Positions 27,328 to 38,234 of a stretch of DNA of 58,955 nt are shown here, piece after piece (the stretch's first letter is position 1; each line of letters opens with the position of its first letter). The notes under the pieces were generated by a model. The model was not told the origin of the DNA, searched no databases, and saw nothing but the letters and a program-made list of their open reading frames with translations. Origin of the DNA: Nocardia cyriacigeorgica NBRC 100375 (GTDB lineage: Bacteria; Actinomycetota; Actinomycetes; Mycobacteriales; Mycobacteriaceae); NCBI RefSeq assembly GCF_000308555.1, contig NZ_BAFY01000201.1:1-58955 (forward strand). Direction: 5' to 3'. Made by a program: the position numbers and the translations under genes.

Positions 27328-27376
27328 TTGACACACGAAGTGAGCGAATGAGAAGGTTTCCGCGTTACCTTCTCAT
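27328..27376 (+). promoter_or_regulatory. Promoter and perfect TetR operator in front of the second DUF2236 gene
   Basis: TTGACA at 27328-27333 is followed by ATGAGAAGGT (27348-27357), a nine-base spacer and ACCTTCTCAT (27367-27376), a perfect 10-bp inverted repeat. It lies in the gap between the divergent TetR gene and the oxygenase gene, 17 bases before the ATG. Confidence 0.8.
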
Positions 27377-27393
27377 CGGAAGTGAGGTCAACG

Positions 27394-28254
27394 ATGACCG
27401 CTGTCGCGCCCGCAACCACCGGCGGAGCTGTCCCCGCGCCACCGGCAGACTTCGTCGTCGAGGACTACATCGACGGCGTCTCCGCCTTCCTCGGCGGCAC
27501 CGCCAACGTCATCATGCAGCTGGGCCTGCGCCCGGTCGCCTACGGCGTGCTGGAAAGCGATGTCGACAGCGGCAAGGTGATGGTGCATCCGCTCAAGCGC
27601 CTGCGCACCACCCTCACCTATCTCGCGGTGGCGATGATGGGCAGCGAGGCCGAACGCGCCGCCTACCGCGAGGCCGTCAACGGCTCACACCGCAGCATCC
27701 GGTCCAAGCCGTCGAGCCCGGTGAAATACAACGCCTTCGACCCGAACCTGCAACTGTGGGTGGCGGCCTGCCTGTACTGGGGCTTCGCCGACATGCTCGA
27801 CAAGCTGCGCGGCGGCATCGACGACGACGCGGCGGACGCCTTCTACCAGCACAGCGTGCGCCTGGGCGCCACCCTCCAGATGCGTCCGGAGATGTGGCCC
27901 GCCGATCGAGCGGCCTTCGCCGAATACTGGGAGACCAACCTGGCCGCTACCGCGATCGACCCGGTGGTCCGCGACTACTTCAACGATCTGATCGATCTGA
28001 AGATGATGCCGCGCGTGGTGCAGGTGCTGTTCGCGCGGTTCCAGCGGTTCGTCGTCACCGGCGTGCTGCCGTGGCATCTGCGCCGGGAGATGGGCATGCG
28101 CTGGTCGGCGCGCGACCAGCGGCGCTTCGATCGGCTGATGCGGCTCATCGGCGCGATCGTCACCCGGCTGCCCGCGCCCGCCAGGATGTTCCCGCTGAAC
28201 TTCTACCTGTGGGATCTGCGCCGTCGCATGCGCAAGGGCCTGCCGCTGGTATGA
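27394..28254 (+). CDS. DUF2236 / MpaB-family heme oxygenase-like protein, copy 2
   Basis: This 286-residue paralogue of the first copy is similar along its whole length (shared [55 protein letters not shown]). The Arg-x3-Thr and downstream His that would bind heme are kept. The His of the family HP motif is not: LSHPAV in copy 1 is LGLRPV here, so the active sites may differ. ATG 27394 has GAGG six bases upstream. Its 3' end is 15 bases from the stop of convergent putB. Confidence 0.82.
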   Translation: MTAVAPATTGGAVPAPPADFVVEDYIDGVSAFLGGTANVIMQLGLRPVAYGVLESDVDSGKVMVHPLKRLRTTLTYLAVAMMGSEAERAAYREAVNGSHRSIRSKPSSPVKYNAFDPNLQLWVAACLYWGFADMLDKLRGGIDDDAADAFYQHSVRLGATLQMRPEMWPADRAAFAEYWETNLAATAIDPVVRDYFNDLIDLKMMPRVVQVLFARFQRFVVTGVLPWHLRREMGMRWSARDQRRFDRLMRLIGAIVTRLPAPARMFPLNFYLWDLRRRMRKGLPLV

Positions 28255-28269
28255 GCGGGTGCGGGCCGG

Positions 28270-29216
28270 TCAGCGTCCCGTGAGGGCGCGCAGGAAGAAG
28301 CCGAGGTTGGCCGGCCGCTCGGCCAGCCTGCGCATGAGATAGCCGTACCACTGGTCGCCATAGGGCACATACACCCGCATGGTGTTTCCGGCGGCGGCGA
28401 TCCTGGCCTGCTCGTCCTCGCGGATGCCGTAGAGCATCTGGTATTCGACATCGCCCGCGCCGCGTCCGGTGTCGGCCAGCAGCCAGTCCGCGGCGGCGAT
28501 CATCTCCGGATCGTGCGAGGCCACCATCGGATACCCCTCGCCGCGCATGAGCACCTCCAGACAGCGCCGATAGGAGGCGTCGACCTCGTCGCGGTGCTGA
28601 TAGGCCACCTCGTCCGGTTCCCGATAGGCGCCCTTGCACAACCGGATCCGGCTGCCGGGACCGGCGAACTCCCGGCAGTCGGCCTCGGTGCGACGCAGAT
28701 ACGCCTGCAATACCGTGCCCAGCCACGGGAACTCCTCGCGCAGCTCGGCCACCGTCGCGAGGGTGGCGTCGGTGGTGGTGTGGTCCTCGGCATCGACGGT
28801 GACCCAGATGCCCGACTGCACCGCCTTGGTGCACAGCGTCCGAAGATTCTCGGTGGCGATCGCGGGGCCGTCACCGGGCAGCGCCTGCCCGAGCGCCGAC
28901 AGCTTCACCGACACCTCGAGCGGCGCCGCACCCGCGGGTCCGAGCGAAACATCCAGCGCGGACAGGTCATTGAGCAGCGACTGATACTCCGCGACCGCGG
29001 CGTCGGCCTGCGCGCGATCGGTGGTGTTCTCGCCGAGATAGTCGACGCTCACCGCCCGTCCGCTCGCCAGCAGTTGCCTGGCCACCGGGATCAGCTCGGC
29101 CCTGGTCTCTCCGGCCACGAATCGCCGCACAATGTCGGCGGTCACCGGCGTGCCGGTCACCAGCCGCTTCAGCCGCGGCGACCCGGCCGCGGCGAGGATG
29201 GCGGGCCGCAGCGGGT

Positions 29217-29220
<4 letters not shown>
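28270..29220 (-). CDS. putB: Proline dehydrogenase
   Basis: This 316-residue flavoenzyme oxidises proline to pyrroline-5-carboxylate at the membrane. The TIM-barrel motifs include VSVKLSALGQALPGDGP, VDAEDHTTTDAT, YLRRTEADC, LCKGAYREPDEVAY and the C-terminal MRVYVPYGDQWYGYLMRRLAERPAN, which holds the FAD- and proline-contacting Arg residues. GTG 29220 overlaps the pruA stop as GTGA, so the two proline-catabolic enzymes are translationally coupled. It is the Rv1188 homologue. Confidence 0.92.
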
Positions 29221-30857
<1,637 letters not shown>

Positions 30858-30976
30858 AACCCAGGCTAACTCCGGTGTGGCGCGCAGCGCAGAAACCACG
30901 CCCACCTGCGACGAAGCAGTTTGCCGGTGCTGCTGCGTGGAGCAGGGACCGGCGCGACAGGCGTCCGGCCCTTCCT

Positions 30977-32113
30977 TCAGCCCGCGCCGAGCCGCGAGGC
31001 CGCTTCGGCGATCCGTTCGTCGGTGGCGGTCAAGGCGATCCGCACATGCTTCGCACCGGCCGGACCGTAGAAATCACCGGGGGCGGCGAGGATGCCGCGT
31101 TCGGCCAGCCAGTCCAGGGTGTCGCGGCACGGCTCATCCCGGCTGGACCACAAGTACAGGCCCGCCTCGGAATGGTCGATGCGGAATCCGGCGGCCAGCA
31201 GTGCGGTGCGCAGCGTCTCGCGGCGGGCGCGGTACCGCTCACGCTGCTGGTTCTCGTGGGCGTCGTCGCCGAGCGCGGCCGTCATCGCGGCCTGGATCGG
31301 CAGCGGCACCATCATCCCGGAGTGCTTGCGCACCTCGAGCAGTTCGGCGATCAGTTCCGCGTCGCCGGTCACGAATCCCGCACGGTAGCTGGCCAGATTC
31401 GACGTCTTCGACAGCGAATGCACCGCCAGCAGACCGGTGTGGTCACCGTCGCAGACCTCGGGATCGAGCACCGAGACGGCCCGGCCTTCCCAGCTCAAAC
31501 CCAGGTAGCACTCGTCGGAGACGACGATGGCGCCGCGCTCGCGGGCGAACGCGACGACCTTGCGCAGATGCTCGACCCCGAGCACCTTTCCGGTCGGGTT
31601 CGACGGCGAGTTGAGGTAGATCAGCGCGGGTGACTCCGGTCCGAGCTGGGTCAGCCCGTCGGCGCGCGCGATCCGGGTACCGGCCAGCAGGCCGCCGACC
31701 TCGTAGGTCGGGTAGGCGACCTCGGGGATCACCACCAGATCGCCCGCACCGAAGCCGAGCAGCCGTGGCAGCCCGGCGATCAGCTCTTTGGTGCCGATCA
31801 CCGGAAGCACCGCCGCCTGGTCGATCCCGGTGATCCCGTACCGGCGCCGCAACGCCGCCACCGCGGCTTCTCGCAACGCGGTGGTGCCGTGCGTGGTCGG
31901 GTAGCCGGGGACCTCGGCGACCGAATTCAGCGCGGCGCGGATCAGCGGATCGACCGGATCGACCGGCGTACCGACCGACAGATCGACGATCCCACCCGGA
32001 TGCGCGGCGGCTTTCGCCTTGGCGCCCGCGATGGTGTCCCACGGGAAATCGGGAAGCAGCGAACTGACCCGCACCCGGGCCGCGTGACCGGTACTCGACA
32101 ACCCAGTGCTCAC
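30977..32113 (-). CDS. dapC: Succinyldiaminopimelate transaminase
   Basis: This 378-residue fold-type I PLP aminotransferase makes N-succinyl-LL-DAP, the step between DapD and DapE. PLP-site motifs are YLNSPSNPTGKVLG, VSDECYLGLSWEG and the Schiff-base lysine in HSLSKTSNLASYRAGF. The C-terminal Arg lies in HVRIALTATDERI. GTG 32113 overlaps the ferredoxin stop as GTGA. The fdxA-dapC pairing is the same as Rv1177-Rv1178. Confidence 0.92.
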   Translation of the reverse strand: MSTGLSSTGHAARVRVSSLLPDFPWDTIAGAKAKAAAHPGGIVDLSVGTPVDPVDPLIRAALNSVAEVPGYPTTHGTTALREAAVAALRRRYGITGIDQAAVLPVIGTKELIAGLPRLLGFGAGDLVVIPEVAYPTYEVGGLLAGTRIARADGLTQLGPESPALIYLNSPSNPTGKVLGVEHLRKVVAFARERGAIVVSDECYLGLSWEGRAVSVLDPEVCDGDHTGLLAVHSLSKTSNLASYRAGFVTGDAELIAELLEVRKHSGMMVPLPIQAAMTAALGDDAHENQQRERYRARRETLRTALLAAGFRIDHSEAGLYLWSSRDEPCRDTLDWLAERGILAAPGDFYGPAGAKHVRIALTATDERIAEAASRLGAG

Positions 32114-32433
32114 TCAGCAGCCATGGGCGGCAGTTCCTTGATGAACGGCGGATCGTAGTCGACCTTGCCCACCTTGGTCGCGCCGCCCGGCGAACCCAGC
32201 TCGTCGAAGAAGTCGACGTTGGCGTTGATGTAGCCGCTCCACTGATCCGGGGTGTCGTCCTCGTAGAAGATCGCTTCGACGGGGCAGACCGGCTCACACG
32301 CACCACAGTCCACGCACTCGTCGGGTTGGATGTACAGCATGCGAGCGCCCTCGTAGATGCAATCCACGGGGCATTCCTCGATGCACGCCTTGTCCTTCAC
32401 GTCAACGCACGGTTCAGCGATGATGTACGGCAC
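32110..32433 (-). CDS. fdxA: 7Fe ferredoxin
   Basis: This 107-residue electron carrier has the Cys pattern of 7Fe ferredoxins: Cys9, Cys17 and Cys50 for the [3Fe-4S] cluster and Cys21, Cys40, Cys43 and Cys46 for [4Fe-4S], with an extra Cys25 as in Azotobacter FdI. The C-terminal extension after residue 60 is typical of actinobacteria. It starts with MPYIIAEPC at 32433 and is coupled to dapC by a four-base overlap. Some actinobacteria call this gene fdxC. Confidence 0.94.
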   Translation of the reverse strand: MPYIIAEPCVDVKDKACIEECPVDCIYEGARMLYIQPDECVDCGACEPVCPVEAIFYEDDTPDQWSGYINANVDFFDELGSPGGATKVGKVDYDPPFIKELPPMAAE

Positions 32434-32542
32434 TGCCGTTCTCCTAGTCTGTCCTCACCTCGGGGGTACTGCGCCCGGCACAAGTATCCCTGGCGCCTCA
32501 CACGTTACCCTCGGTCAGCCTGCCCTAACTTCGGGCGGTGGC

Positions 32543-35128
32543 TCAGTGGATGGATAGTTCGAGTCCCGCCACGGGTCCGCGACCCGCCGGAACACCATAG
32601 GTGGTGGTGCGTTCGCGGACCGGACGGCCGATGCCCGCGGCGATCTCGGTGAGTTCGGCCACGGTTTTGGCCGAACCGTGCTGCGAGCCCGCCATGCGGG
32701 AGATGGTCTCCTCCATCAACGTGCCACCGAGATCGTTGGCCCCGCTTTCCAGCATCACCCTGGTACCGGTGGTGCCCAGTTTCACCCAGCTGGTCTGGAT
32801 GTTGTCGATGCGCCCGTGCAGCATGATCCTCGCCAGCGCGTGCACCGCCCGATTGTCCCGGTTGGTCGGTCCGGGCCGTGCCGCGCCCGCCAGGTACAGC
32901 GGGGCACTCTGATGCACGAACGGCAGCGGAACGAATTCGGTGAAACCGCCGGTGCGGTCCTGGATATCACGCAGTACCCGCAGATGCCCGACCCAATGCT
33001 TCGGGTTGTCGACGTGGCCGTACATCATCGTCGAACTCGACCGGATCCCCACCTCGTGCGCGGTGGTGATGACGTCGATCCAGGCCGAGGCGGGCAGTTT
33101 GCCCTTGGTGAGCACCCAGCGCACCTCGTCGTCGAGGATTTCCGCGGCGGTGCCGGGAATGGTGTCGAGCCCGGCTTCCTTCAGCGCCACCAGCCAGTCG
33201 CGCACGCTCTGCCCGCCGCGCGAGGCGCCGTTGACGATCTCCATCGGCGAGAAGGCGTGCACGTGCATCGACGGCACCCGCGCCTTCACCGCCCGCACCA
33301 GATCCGCATAACCGGTGACCGGCAGATCGGGGTCGATACCGCCCTGCATGCACACCTCGGTGGCGCCGTCGACGTGCGCCTCCCAGGCGCGGTCGGCGAC
33401 CTCGTCGGTGCTCAGGGTGAACGCGTCGGCGTCGCCCTTGCGCTGGGCGAACGCGCAGAACCGGCAGCCGGTGTAGCAGATATTGGTGAAGTTGATATTG
33501 CGGTTCACCACGTAGGTGACCTCATCGCCGCAGACCTCGCGGCGCAGGCCGTCGGCCAGTGCCGCCACCGCTTCCAGGTCGGCGCCGTCGGCGGTGGCCA
33601 GCGCCAGGTACTGCGCGTCGGACAGGCCCGCCGGGTCGCGTTCGGCGGCGCGCAGGGCGTCGAGCACGTCGGCGTCGAGCCGCTCGGGCGCCGCGGCCAA
33701 GTCGCGAGCCTGTTCGCGCACGGTGTCCCAATCGCCGAAGGCGCTGTTGAGGTCGCTGCGGGTGTCGGTGTTGCGGCCGTCGGTGTCGATGGCGGTGTTG
33801 AGGTCGACGCGGCCGGCCGATTCCCAGGACTCGTCGGGCTCCTGCCAGGGCAGCCCGACCGGAATGGTGTCGGGCCTGGCCAGGCCGGTCTCCGGATCGG
33901 TGAGCGCCGCCACGTGCGCCCCGATGCGCGGATCCACCCAGGGATTGCCCGCGAGCACGTACTTCGGGTGCGCGGAGGTGCGTTCGACCAGTTCGAATCC
34001 GGCGGCCGCGGTGAGTTCGGCGAGGGTGTCGAGGTTGGGCCAGGGGCGTTCGGGATTGACGTGATCGGGCGTCACCGGCGACACCCCGCCCCAGTCGTCG
34101 ATGCCCGCGCCGAGCAGCGCGGTGCACTCGGCCTGCGAGACCAGGTTCGGTGGCGCCTGCACCGGGACGTCGGGGCCGAGCAGCAGCCTGGTCACCGCGA
34201 TGGTGGCCAGGAATTCGTCGATATTCGCGTCGGGGGCGTCACGCATGGCGGTGTCGTCCTTGGCGCGGAAGTTCTGCACGATGACTTCCTGGATATGCCC
34301 GAACGCCTTGTGCTGCTGGCGAATCGCCATGATCGATTCGGCCCGCTCGGTCATCGTCTCGCCGATGCCGACGAGAATGCCGGTGGTGTAGGGCACCGAG
34401 AGGCGGCCGGCATCGGTGATGGCGCGCAGCCGCACCGCCGGATCCTTGTCGGGGCTGCCGTAGTGGCAGTTGCCCTTCTCGGTGAACAACCTGGTCGCGG
34501 TGGTCTCCAGCATCATGCCCATGGACTGGGCCACCGGCTTGAGCCGCGAGATCTCCTCCCAGCTCATCACCCCTGGATTCAGGTGCGGCAGCAGCCCGGT
34601 CTCCTCCAGCACCAGGATCGAGACCGCGCGCAGGTAGTCGAGGGTGGAGTCGTAGCCACGTTCATCGAGCCACTGCGCCGCCTCCGGCCACCGATCCTCC
34701 GGCCGGTCGCCGAGAGTGAACAGCGCCTCCTTGCAGCCGAGGGCGGCCCCGCGACGCGCGATGTCGAGCACCTCGTCCGGCTCGAGGAACATGCCGCGGC
34801 CCTCGGCACGCAGCTTGCCCGGCACGGTGACGAAGGTGCAGTAGTGGCATTTGTCCCGGCACAGATGGGTGAGCGGGATGAAGACATTGCGCGAATAGGT
34901 GATCGTCTTGGGCCTGCCCGCCGACTCCAGGCCGGCATCACGCACCCTGGCCGCGCTGCGACACAGATCCACCAGGTCGTCGCCGGTGGCGTGCAGCAAG
35001 ACCGTGGCCTCGTCGACGTTCAGGGTCACTCCGTCGCGCGCCCGTCGCAGGGCCCGGCGCATGGCCGATGGGCTCGGCGGTGGGGACGGAACGGTCGGCT
35101 CGGGTAGGTCGATCACGCCCTCGATCAT
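32543..35128 (-). CDS. fbiC: FO synthase (CofG/CofH fusion), coenzyme F420 biosynthesis
   Basis: This 861-residue protein has two radical-SAM domains that make 7,8-didemethyl-8-hydroxy-5-deazariboflavin from tyrosine and a flavin precursor. The N-terminal CofG-like half has CRDKCHYC near residues 90-97, and the C-terminal CofH-like half has [30 protein letters not shown] and the ending [18 protein letters not shown] match Rv1173. I chose ATG 35128; GTG 35137 would add three residues. It is divergent from the PH-domain genes across 99 bases. Confidence 0.95.
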   Translation of the reverse strand: MIEGVIDLPEPTVPSPPPSPSAMRRALRRARDGVTLNVDEATVLLHATGDDLVDLCRSAARVRDAGLESAGRPKTITYSRNVFIPLTHLCRDKCHYCTFVTVPGKLRAEGRGMFLEPDEVLDIARRGAALGCKEALFTLGDRPEDRWPEAAQWLDERGYDSTLDYLRAVSILVLEETGLLPHLNPGVMSWEEISRLKPVAQSMGMMLETTATRLFTEKGNCHYGSPDKDPAVRLRAITDAGRLSVPYTTGILVGIGETMTERAESIMAIRQQHKAFGHIQEVIVQNFRAKDDTAMRDAPDANIDEFLATIAVTRLLLGPDVPVQAPPNLVSQAECTALLGAGIDDWGGVSPVTPDHVNPERPWPNLDTLAELTAAAGFELVERTSAHPKYVLAGNPWVDPRIGAHVAALTDPETGLARPDTIPVGLPWQEPDESWESAGRVDLNTAIDTDGRNTDTRSDLNSAFGDWDTVREQARDLAAAPERLDADVLDALRAAERDPAGLSDAQYLALATADGADLEAVAALADGLRREVCGDEVTYVVNRNINFTNICYTGCRFCAFAQRKGDADAFTLSTDEVADRAWEAHVDGATEVCMQGGIDPDLPVTGYADLVRAVKARVPSMHVHAFSPMEIVNGASRGGQSVRDWLVALKEAGLDTIPGTAAEILDDEVRWVLTKGKLPASAWIDVITTAHEVGIRSSSTMMYGHVDNPKHWVGHLRVLRDIQDRTGGFTEFVPLPFVHQSAPLYLAGAARPGPTNRDNRAVHALARIMLHGRIDNIQTSWVKLGTTGTRVMLESGANDLGGTLMEETISRMAGSQHGSAKTVAELTEIAAGIGRPVRERTTTYGVPAGRGPVAGLELSIH

Positions 35129-35227
35129 GCGCCACACATCCGGAACTGTCTCCCTCCAGGCTTGTGAGCGTTGACAACTCCCCGGCCTCGCGGGCTATTC
35201 CATCCGCGGCGTGCCACGATGGCAATC

Positions 35228-35725
35228 ATGTCGCAGCCGCGCACGATCATGGCCGAGCCGGCCTGGCGTCCCAGTCCCAAAGCGAAACTGCTGTGGACCC
35301 TGCAATCGGTGCTGGCCTGGCTGATCCCGCTGGTGGCGCTACTGATCTGGGTGGCCTTCGACTCCGCTCATCGTTCGCTGCAGGGCACGGTCACCGTGCT
35401 CGTTCTCGTGGTCGCGGCGATCAGCATCGCCGTGGTGCCGTGGTGGCGCTACCGGGTGCACCGCTGGGAAGTCACCGATCAGGCGGTGTACACACGGACG
35501 GGCTGGCTGACCCAGGAGAGCCGGGTCGCGCCGATCTCGCGCATCCAGACCGTCGACACCGAACGCGGGCCGCTGGAGCGTCTGCTGGGGCTGGCGACGG
35601 TCACCGTCACCACGGCGTCGTCGGCGGGTGCCGTGGAGATCAGCGGGCTGGAACAACCGGTGGCCGAACAGACCGTGACCCGGCTGACCGAGATCGCGGC
35701 GCTGCACCGCGGAGACGCGACATGA
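35228..35725 (+). CDS. PH-domain (bPH2, YdbS-like) membrane protein
   Basis: This 165-residue protein has two transmembrane helices (LLWTLQSVLAWLIPLVALLIW, VTVLVLVVAAISIAVVPWW) followed by a bacterial PH domain with YRVHRWEVTDQAVYTRTGWL and ISRIQTVDTERGPLERLLGLATVTVTTAS. YdbS/YdbT-type pairs in Firmicutes protect against antimicrobial compounds; the role here is unproved. The exact start is uncertain: ATG at 35219, 35228 and 35249 are all possible. The stop overlaps the next start as ATGA. Confidence 0.83.
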   Translation: MSQPRTIMAEPAWRPSPKAKLLWTLQSVLAWLIPLVALLIWVAFDSAHRSLQGTVTVLVLVVAAISIAVVPWWRYRVHRWEVTDQAVYTRTGWLTQESRVAPISRIQTVDTERGPLERLLGLATVTVTTASSAGAVEISGLEQPVAEQTVTRLTEIAALHRGDAT

Positions 35726-37515
35726 GCGCACCACCCGGCGACGGCGGCCACGGCCCCGGCACCGAGCAACCAGGGCCGCAAGCCGAGCAACCAGGGCCGC
35801 AAGCCGTACAACCAGGGCCGCAGGCCGAACAACCAGGGCCGCAGGCCGAACAACCAGGGCCGCAGGCCGAACAACCAGGGCCGCAGAACGAGCTGCCCTG
35901 GCTGCGGCTGGACAAGCGGATGCTGCTGGTGCATCCGGTCAACGAAGTCGTCCGGTTCATCCCGGTGCTGCTCGGCACGCTGATCCTCGGCACCAGCAGC
36001 GGCAACCACGGGTGGAGCGTCATCCCGTTCGTCGCGATCGTCGGCTACGCGCTCACCCGCTGGTTCACCACCACCTACCGGGTCGGGCCGACCCACGTCG
36101 AACTGCGGACCGGTCTACTCCAGCGCAAGAAGCTGTCGGTGCCGCGCTCCCGGATCCGCTCGGTCGATATCGAGGCCGACCTGCTGCACCGGATCCTCGG
36201 GCTCGCGGTGCTGGCGATCGGCACCGGCCAGCACGCCGAGTCCAGGGAGAAGTTCGAGCTCAACGCGCTCGACGCGGATGTGGTGCCGCTGCTGCGCACC
36301 GAACTGCTCGCGCACACAAGGGCACCGCATGTCGACGCGGATCAACCGGAGGGACCGCCACCGCAGGCTCCGGCCGAACCCGAGCCGGCCGGGCTCGTGC
36401 TGGACGGTTCGCGAGTGGATCGTGGCCGCGAGATCGGGCACTGGCGCGCGGCCTGGGTCCGCTACGCGCCGCTGTCGCTCACCGGATTCGCCATTGTCGC
36501 CCCCGTCGTCGGTGTCGGATTCCAGTACGGCCTCGGCGAAGTGGTGTTCCGCTCGGATGCGGTGCATTCGGTCGAGGGCCGCGGCACGCTGTTGCTGATC
36601 CTGTTCGGCATCGGGTTGCTTGTCGCCGTCGTCCTGGTGACCAGCCTGGCCGCCTGCGCGCACTACCTCGCGACGTATTTCGGTCTGCGGGTCACCGACA
36701 ACGGCACTACCCTGCATCTGCGCTACGGCCTGTTCACCACCAGGCAGGTCACCCTCGATCTCGCGCGGTTCCGCGGCGCCACCGTCAACGAGCCGCTACT
36801 GCTGCGGCTGGCCGGCGGGGCCGCGCTCGAAGCCATCATGACCGGGCAGAACCCGCGGCAGAAGATCCTGTCGCAGGCCCCGAGGGCCGCCGTCGACCAC
36901 ACTCTCGCGCATCTGCTGAGCCCGCACACGGCGAAGTATCCGAACGGGACCTCCCATGCCCGCGCGACCGGAATGAGCGCCCCCGCGATCGTCGCGGCCA
37001 CGGCACCCGGCCGAGTAGATCTCACCCCGCACGGCCCGGCCGCGCGCCGCCGCCGCTATACCCACGCCATGTGGCCGGTTCCCGCGGTCTCGGCCGCCCT
37101 GCTGCTGCCCATCCTGGCCGGAGCATCGATCTCGCCGTGGTGGTGGCTGCTTCCGCTCGCGCTGATCCCCGTCACCGCGGCCCTGGCCGAGGACCGCTAC
37201 CGCGGCCTCGGGCACGCCGTCCTCCCCGCCACCGCGACCTCCCCCACCTGGCTGATCACCCGCTCCGGTTCCCTCGACCGCGACCGTGACTGCCTGGAAG
37301 CGCCCGGCATCATCGGCTGGACGGTCCGCCAAACGTTCTGGCAACGCCGATCCGGCCTGGCCACCGTCACCGCCGCCACCGCCGCCGGCAAGAAGCGCTA
37401 CCACGTCATCGACATACCCCTGGATCAGGCGTGGGCCCTCATCGAGGCAGTGACACCCGGACGGCTGGGCGAGCGGCCGGGTGCGGCGGCGAGCGACCGC
37501 GCCACCCATTCGTGA
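35722..37515 (+). CDS. PH-domain (YdbT-like) membrane protein with N-terminal QPGPQAE repeats
   Basis: This 597-residue protein is the larger partner of the gene before it. Residues 1-56 are hydrophilic and include six 7-residue repeats of the type EQPGPQA. Three PH-like segments follow, each with an IRSVDIEADLLHRILGLAVL-type motif or a relative (LDLARFRGATVNEPLLLRLAGGA), alternating with about six transmembrane helices. The YdbT family usually has about 490-520 residues, so the repeat tail is an addition. The start ATG 35722 overlaps the upstream stop, so the two are surely translated together. Confidence 0.85.
   Translation: MSAPPGDGGHGPGTEQPGPQAEQPGPQAVQPGPQAEQPGPQAEQPGPQAEQPGPQNELPWLRLDKRMLLVHPVNEVVRFIPVLLGTLILGTSSGNHGWSVIPFVAIVGYALTRWFTTTYRVGPTHVELRTGLLQRKKLSVPRSRIRSVDIEADLLHRILGLAVLAIGTGQHAESREKFELNALDADVVPLLRTELLAHTRAPHVDADQPEGPPPQAPAEPEPAGLVLDGSRVDRGREIGHWRAAWVRYAPLSLTGFAIVAPVVGVGFQYGLGEVVFRSDAVHSVEGRGTLLLILFGIGLLVAVVLVTSLAACAHYLATYFGLRVTDNGTTLHLRYGLFTTRQVTLDLARFRGATVNEPLLLRLAGGAALEAIMTGQNPRQKILSQAPRAAVDHTLAHLLSPHTAKYPNGTSHARATGMSAPAIVAATAPGRVDLTPHGPAARRRRYTHAMWPVPAVSAALLLPILAGASISPWWWLLPLALIPVTAALAEDRYRGLGHAVLPATATSPTWLITRSGSLDRDRDCLEAPGIIGWTVRQTFWQRRSGLATVTAATAAGKKRYHVIDIPLDQAWALIEAVTPGRLGERPGAAASDRATHS
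35764..35889 (+). repeat. Six tandem 21-bp repeats inside the YdbT-like gene
   Basis: Six near-identical units of the form GAGCAACCAGGGCCGCAAGCC lie end to end and keep the reading frame, each coding for EQPGPQA or a one-residue variant. Being a multiple of three, copy-number change would lengthen or shorten the tail without a frameshift. Confidence 0.95.
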
Positions 37516-37616
37516 CGACGGATCGCCCCGGCAGCTCGTCCTCCGCCGGCCTTCTGTACCACGTCGGAGCTCATCTCGATCGCATGGGCGGCCGGAATGT
37601 CAACGGCGCCATCGTG

Positions 37617-38069
37617 TCAGCGACGCGCTGCCGGCTGGGCGACCTTCGTCCGGTTGGCCTGCAGATAGACGTAGATCAGTGGGGGTGCGAGGCCGAACAG
37701 CATGAGGAGGAGGGTGCGGGCGTCGCTGCCGAGCGGGACGTCGCCGCCAGGGCCGGAGCTCGCGGCGGCGAGGAACGACAGGGTCCACGCGACGATGGGG
37801 ATGAGCATGACGATGGGGCGTGGGGACACGGTGCGGGCTCCGAGTACCAGCGCCACGTTGATCACTCCGGCGAGGGGGGCCGCGATCGGGAAGGCGACGC
37901 TGCCGAGATACAGCGGCAGGTAGAGCACTTCCAGGATCAGCGTGATCACCGCGTCGACGACCAGTGCGAGCATGATCAGCGCGCCGAGCGCGGCGTCGTA
38001 CACGGGCCGGGGCAGGCGCGACCGCGACGGGGCCGGCTTGCCCGTCTGGTCGTCCACGGCGGCCGTCAC
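37617..38069 (-). CDS. Four-helix membrane protein (Rv1171-like)
   Basis: This 150-residue protein has four predicted transmembrane helices (around residues 25-47, 52-75, 84-103 and 119-138) with a basic N-terminus and a Gln/Arg-rich end. It occupies the position of Rv1171, between mshB and fbiC. No catalytic motif is visible. GTG 38069 overlaps the stop of the 52-residue gene before it (GTGA), so it is coupled to it and probably to mshB. Confidence 0.78.
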   Translation of the reverse strand: MTAAVDDQTGKPAPSRSRLPRPVYDAALGALIMLALVVDAVITLILEVLYLPLYLGSVAFPIAAPLAGVINVALVLGARTVSPRPIVMLIPIVAWTLSFLAAASSGPGGDVPLGSDARTLLLMLFGLAPPLIYVYLQANRTKVAQPAARR

Positions 38070-38224
38070 GCGACCGGAGGGTAGCCGAGCAGCGTCAGCA
38101 GATGGCTCTGCATGTCGGCGAACGCGTAGAGCACCGACATGTAGAGCTCGTGCTGATGTTGCGCGCCGGGACGCAGGCTTTCCACGAATGCCACGATGGC
38201 GTTCTGGAGCTCCCAGTTGTACAT
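38066..38224 (-). CDS. 52-residue hypothetical protein between mshB and a membrane protein
   Basis: The reading frame starts with ATG 38224 (MYNWELQNAIVAFVESLRPG), only ten bases after the mshB stop, and ends inside the GTG of the next gene. It is predicted to be helical with several Tyr, His and Met residues. The tight spacing and GTGA overlap support real translation. I do not recognise a family. Confidence 0.62.
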   Translation of the reverse strand: MYNWELQNAIVAFVESLRPGAQHQHELYMSVLYAFADMQSHLLTLLGYPPVA

Positions 38225-38234
38225 GTGATCGAGT

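Noticed and set aside
32678..35107. An 809-residue open frame opposite fbiC
   Set aside because: FbiC has full-length family motifs on the minus strand; the plus-strand frame has none.
35764..35889. A CRISPR array
   Set aside because: The units are contiguous 21-bp repeats with no unique spacers and code in frame for EQPGPQA.
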